Source: Actinomycetes bacterium
Lineage (GTDB): Bacteria; Actinomycetota; Actinomycetes; S36-B12
Direction of reading: 5' to 3'
Assembly (NCBI GenBank): GCA_030425745.1
Contig: JAUHZW010000144.1
Span: forward strand, 1-5,758
Length of the DNA stretch: 5,758 nucleotides
Position numbers and translations under genes: made by a program. The notes below the pieces were generated by a model. The model was not told the DNA's origin and did no database searches. It saw nothing but the letters and a program-made list of their open reading frames with translations. Below, in pieces: positions 4,961 to 5,758 of the stretch; positions within the stretch are counted from its first letter, which is position 1, and every line of letters starts with the position of its first letter.

Positions 4961-5758
4961 CGACCGACGTCTGGCTGCTCGTCCTCTCCTTGATCCTCGT
5001 TCTGCTCTCCGGTGTGCTCACGATGGCCGAGACATCCATCGCCCGCGTGAGTCGCGGTCAGGTCGAGGAGCTTCGCCGCGAGGGCAGTCGGCGGGCGGAG
5101 AACCTGCTGAAGGTCCTCGAGGATCGCCCGCGGCACGTCAACGTGCTGCTCTTCCTCTCGACGCTGGCACGGGTGTCGGCCACGGTCCTCGTCGGCTACG
5201 TGTTCGTCGACGCGTTCGCCCTGCGAGGCGGTCAGTCGGTGGGGCTCGCCCTGGTCGCGGCCATCGTCGTGATGGTCATCGCCGCCTACGTGATCGTGGG
5301 AGTCGGCGGCCGAACGCTCGGACGGCAGCACGCGTTGGGAGTGTCCCTTGCCGCCGCCCGCACGACGGTCTTCGTGACCGCCATCCTCGGGCCGCTGGCC
5401 ACTCTGCTCATCCTGCTCGGCAATGCCCTGACACCTGGCAAGGGGTATCGCGACGGCCCCTTTGCCAGCGAGGCGGATCTGCGTGAACTCGTCGATCTCG
5501 CCGGCGCCGAGTCCCTCATCGAGGACGATGAGCGGCAGATGATCCACTCGGTCTTCGAACTCGGCGACACCTTCGCCCGTGAGGTCATGGTGCCGCGGAC
5601 CGAGATGATCTTCATCGAACGCGGCAAGACCCTGCGTCAGGCCCTGTCCCTGGGTTTGCGATCGGGCTTCTCCCGGATCCCGGTCATCGGCGAGAATGCA
5701 GACGACATCGTCGGCATCGTCTATCTCAAAGATGTCGTCCGTCGGGTCTTCGAGCACC
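4957..5758 (+). CDS. Hemolysin/CorC-family DUF21-CBS membrane protein (3' truncated by window)
   Basis: The frame is open for 267 codons and runs off the window; complete relatives are about 430 residues. Hydrophobic segments at about 5-25, 62-88, 95-117 and 135-158 form the DUF21 (CNNM) transmembrane domain. A linker then leads to a CBS domain starting near 207, with the typical entry REVMVPRTEM (208-217) and GFSRIPVIGE (237-246), ending VGIVYLKDVV. A second CBS and a CorC/HlyC C-terminal domain are expected beyond the edge. Relatives are linked to magnesium efflux or tolerance; the old name hemolysin is misleading. Where related actinobacterial proteins have, as I recall, a Pro before RTLGRQH, this one has Gly (VGGRTLGRQH, 115-124), a comparison made from memory. 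The start overlaps the ybeY stop as ATGA. In actinobacteria this gene usually lies between ybeY and era, so era may follow. Confidence 0.9.
   Translation, partial: MTTDVWLLVLSLILVLLSGVLTMAETSIARVSRGQVEELRREGSRRAENLLKVLEDRPRHVNVLLFLSTLARVSATVLVGYVFVDAFALRGGQSVGLALVAAIVVMVIAAYVIVGVGGRTLGRQHALGVSLAAARTTVFVTAILGPLATLLILLGNALTPGKGYRDGPFASEADLRELVDLAGAESLIEDDERQMIHSVFELGDTFAREVMVPRTEMIFIERGKTLRQALSLGLRSGFSRIPVIGENADDIVGIVYLKDVVRRVFEH

Noticed and set aside
4879..5757. Minus-strand open frame of 292 codons over the 3' end of the window
   Set aside because: The + strand carries clear DUF21 and CBS motifs in frame with ATG 4957. The minus product is rich in Asp, Glu, Gly and His, as expected from antisense reading of a GC-rich gene.

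Overview
The window is a dense, high-GC stretch with all genes on the + strand. GC-rich third codon positions, GTG starts, ATGA/GTGA overlaps and the gene order hrcA-dnaJ-rsmE-HIT-phoH-ybeY-CBS membrane protein point to an actinobacterium (Actinomycetota). A Micrococcales-like lineage is plausible, but the sequence alone does not settle this.

Layout: bases 1-66 are the last 21 codons of an unidentified upstream gene. Bases 67-200 are the only real intergenic region. It carries a tandem 17-bp repeat (78-113), a short inverted repeat (119-140), a probable -10 hexamer (145-150) and a clear CIRCE operator (150-176), the binding site of HrcA. Six genes follow with almost no spacing: hrcA (201-1232), dnaJ (1229-2359), rsmE (2356-3135), a HIT-family hydrolase (3140-3484), phoH/ybeZ-like (3498-4481) and ybeY (4478-4960). 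The last is a CBS/DUF21 membrane protein (4957 to the window edge), open at its 3' end. Four of the six junctions are 4-base stop/start overlaps and the other two are gaps of 4 and 13 bases. No terminator or internal promoter is visible, so the set is probably one transcription unit.

How the genes fit together: HrcA represses through CIRCE and so controls its own operon. DnaJ is the Hsp70 co-chaperone. RsmE methylates 16S rRNA, YbeY is an RNase implicated in 16S rRNA maturation and ribosome quality control, and the PhoH-like ATPase is its usual genetic partner. The arrangement would place ribosome maturation genes under the same heat-shock operator as a chaperone. The HIT and CBS proteins are conserved neighbours without a firm role in this.

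I see no mobile element, CRISPR, RNA gene or novel defence-type system. This is a conserved housekeeping/stress operon. The least explained signal is the tandem repeat upstream of hrcA.
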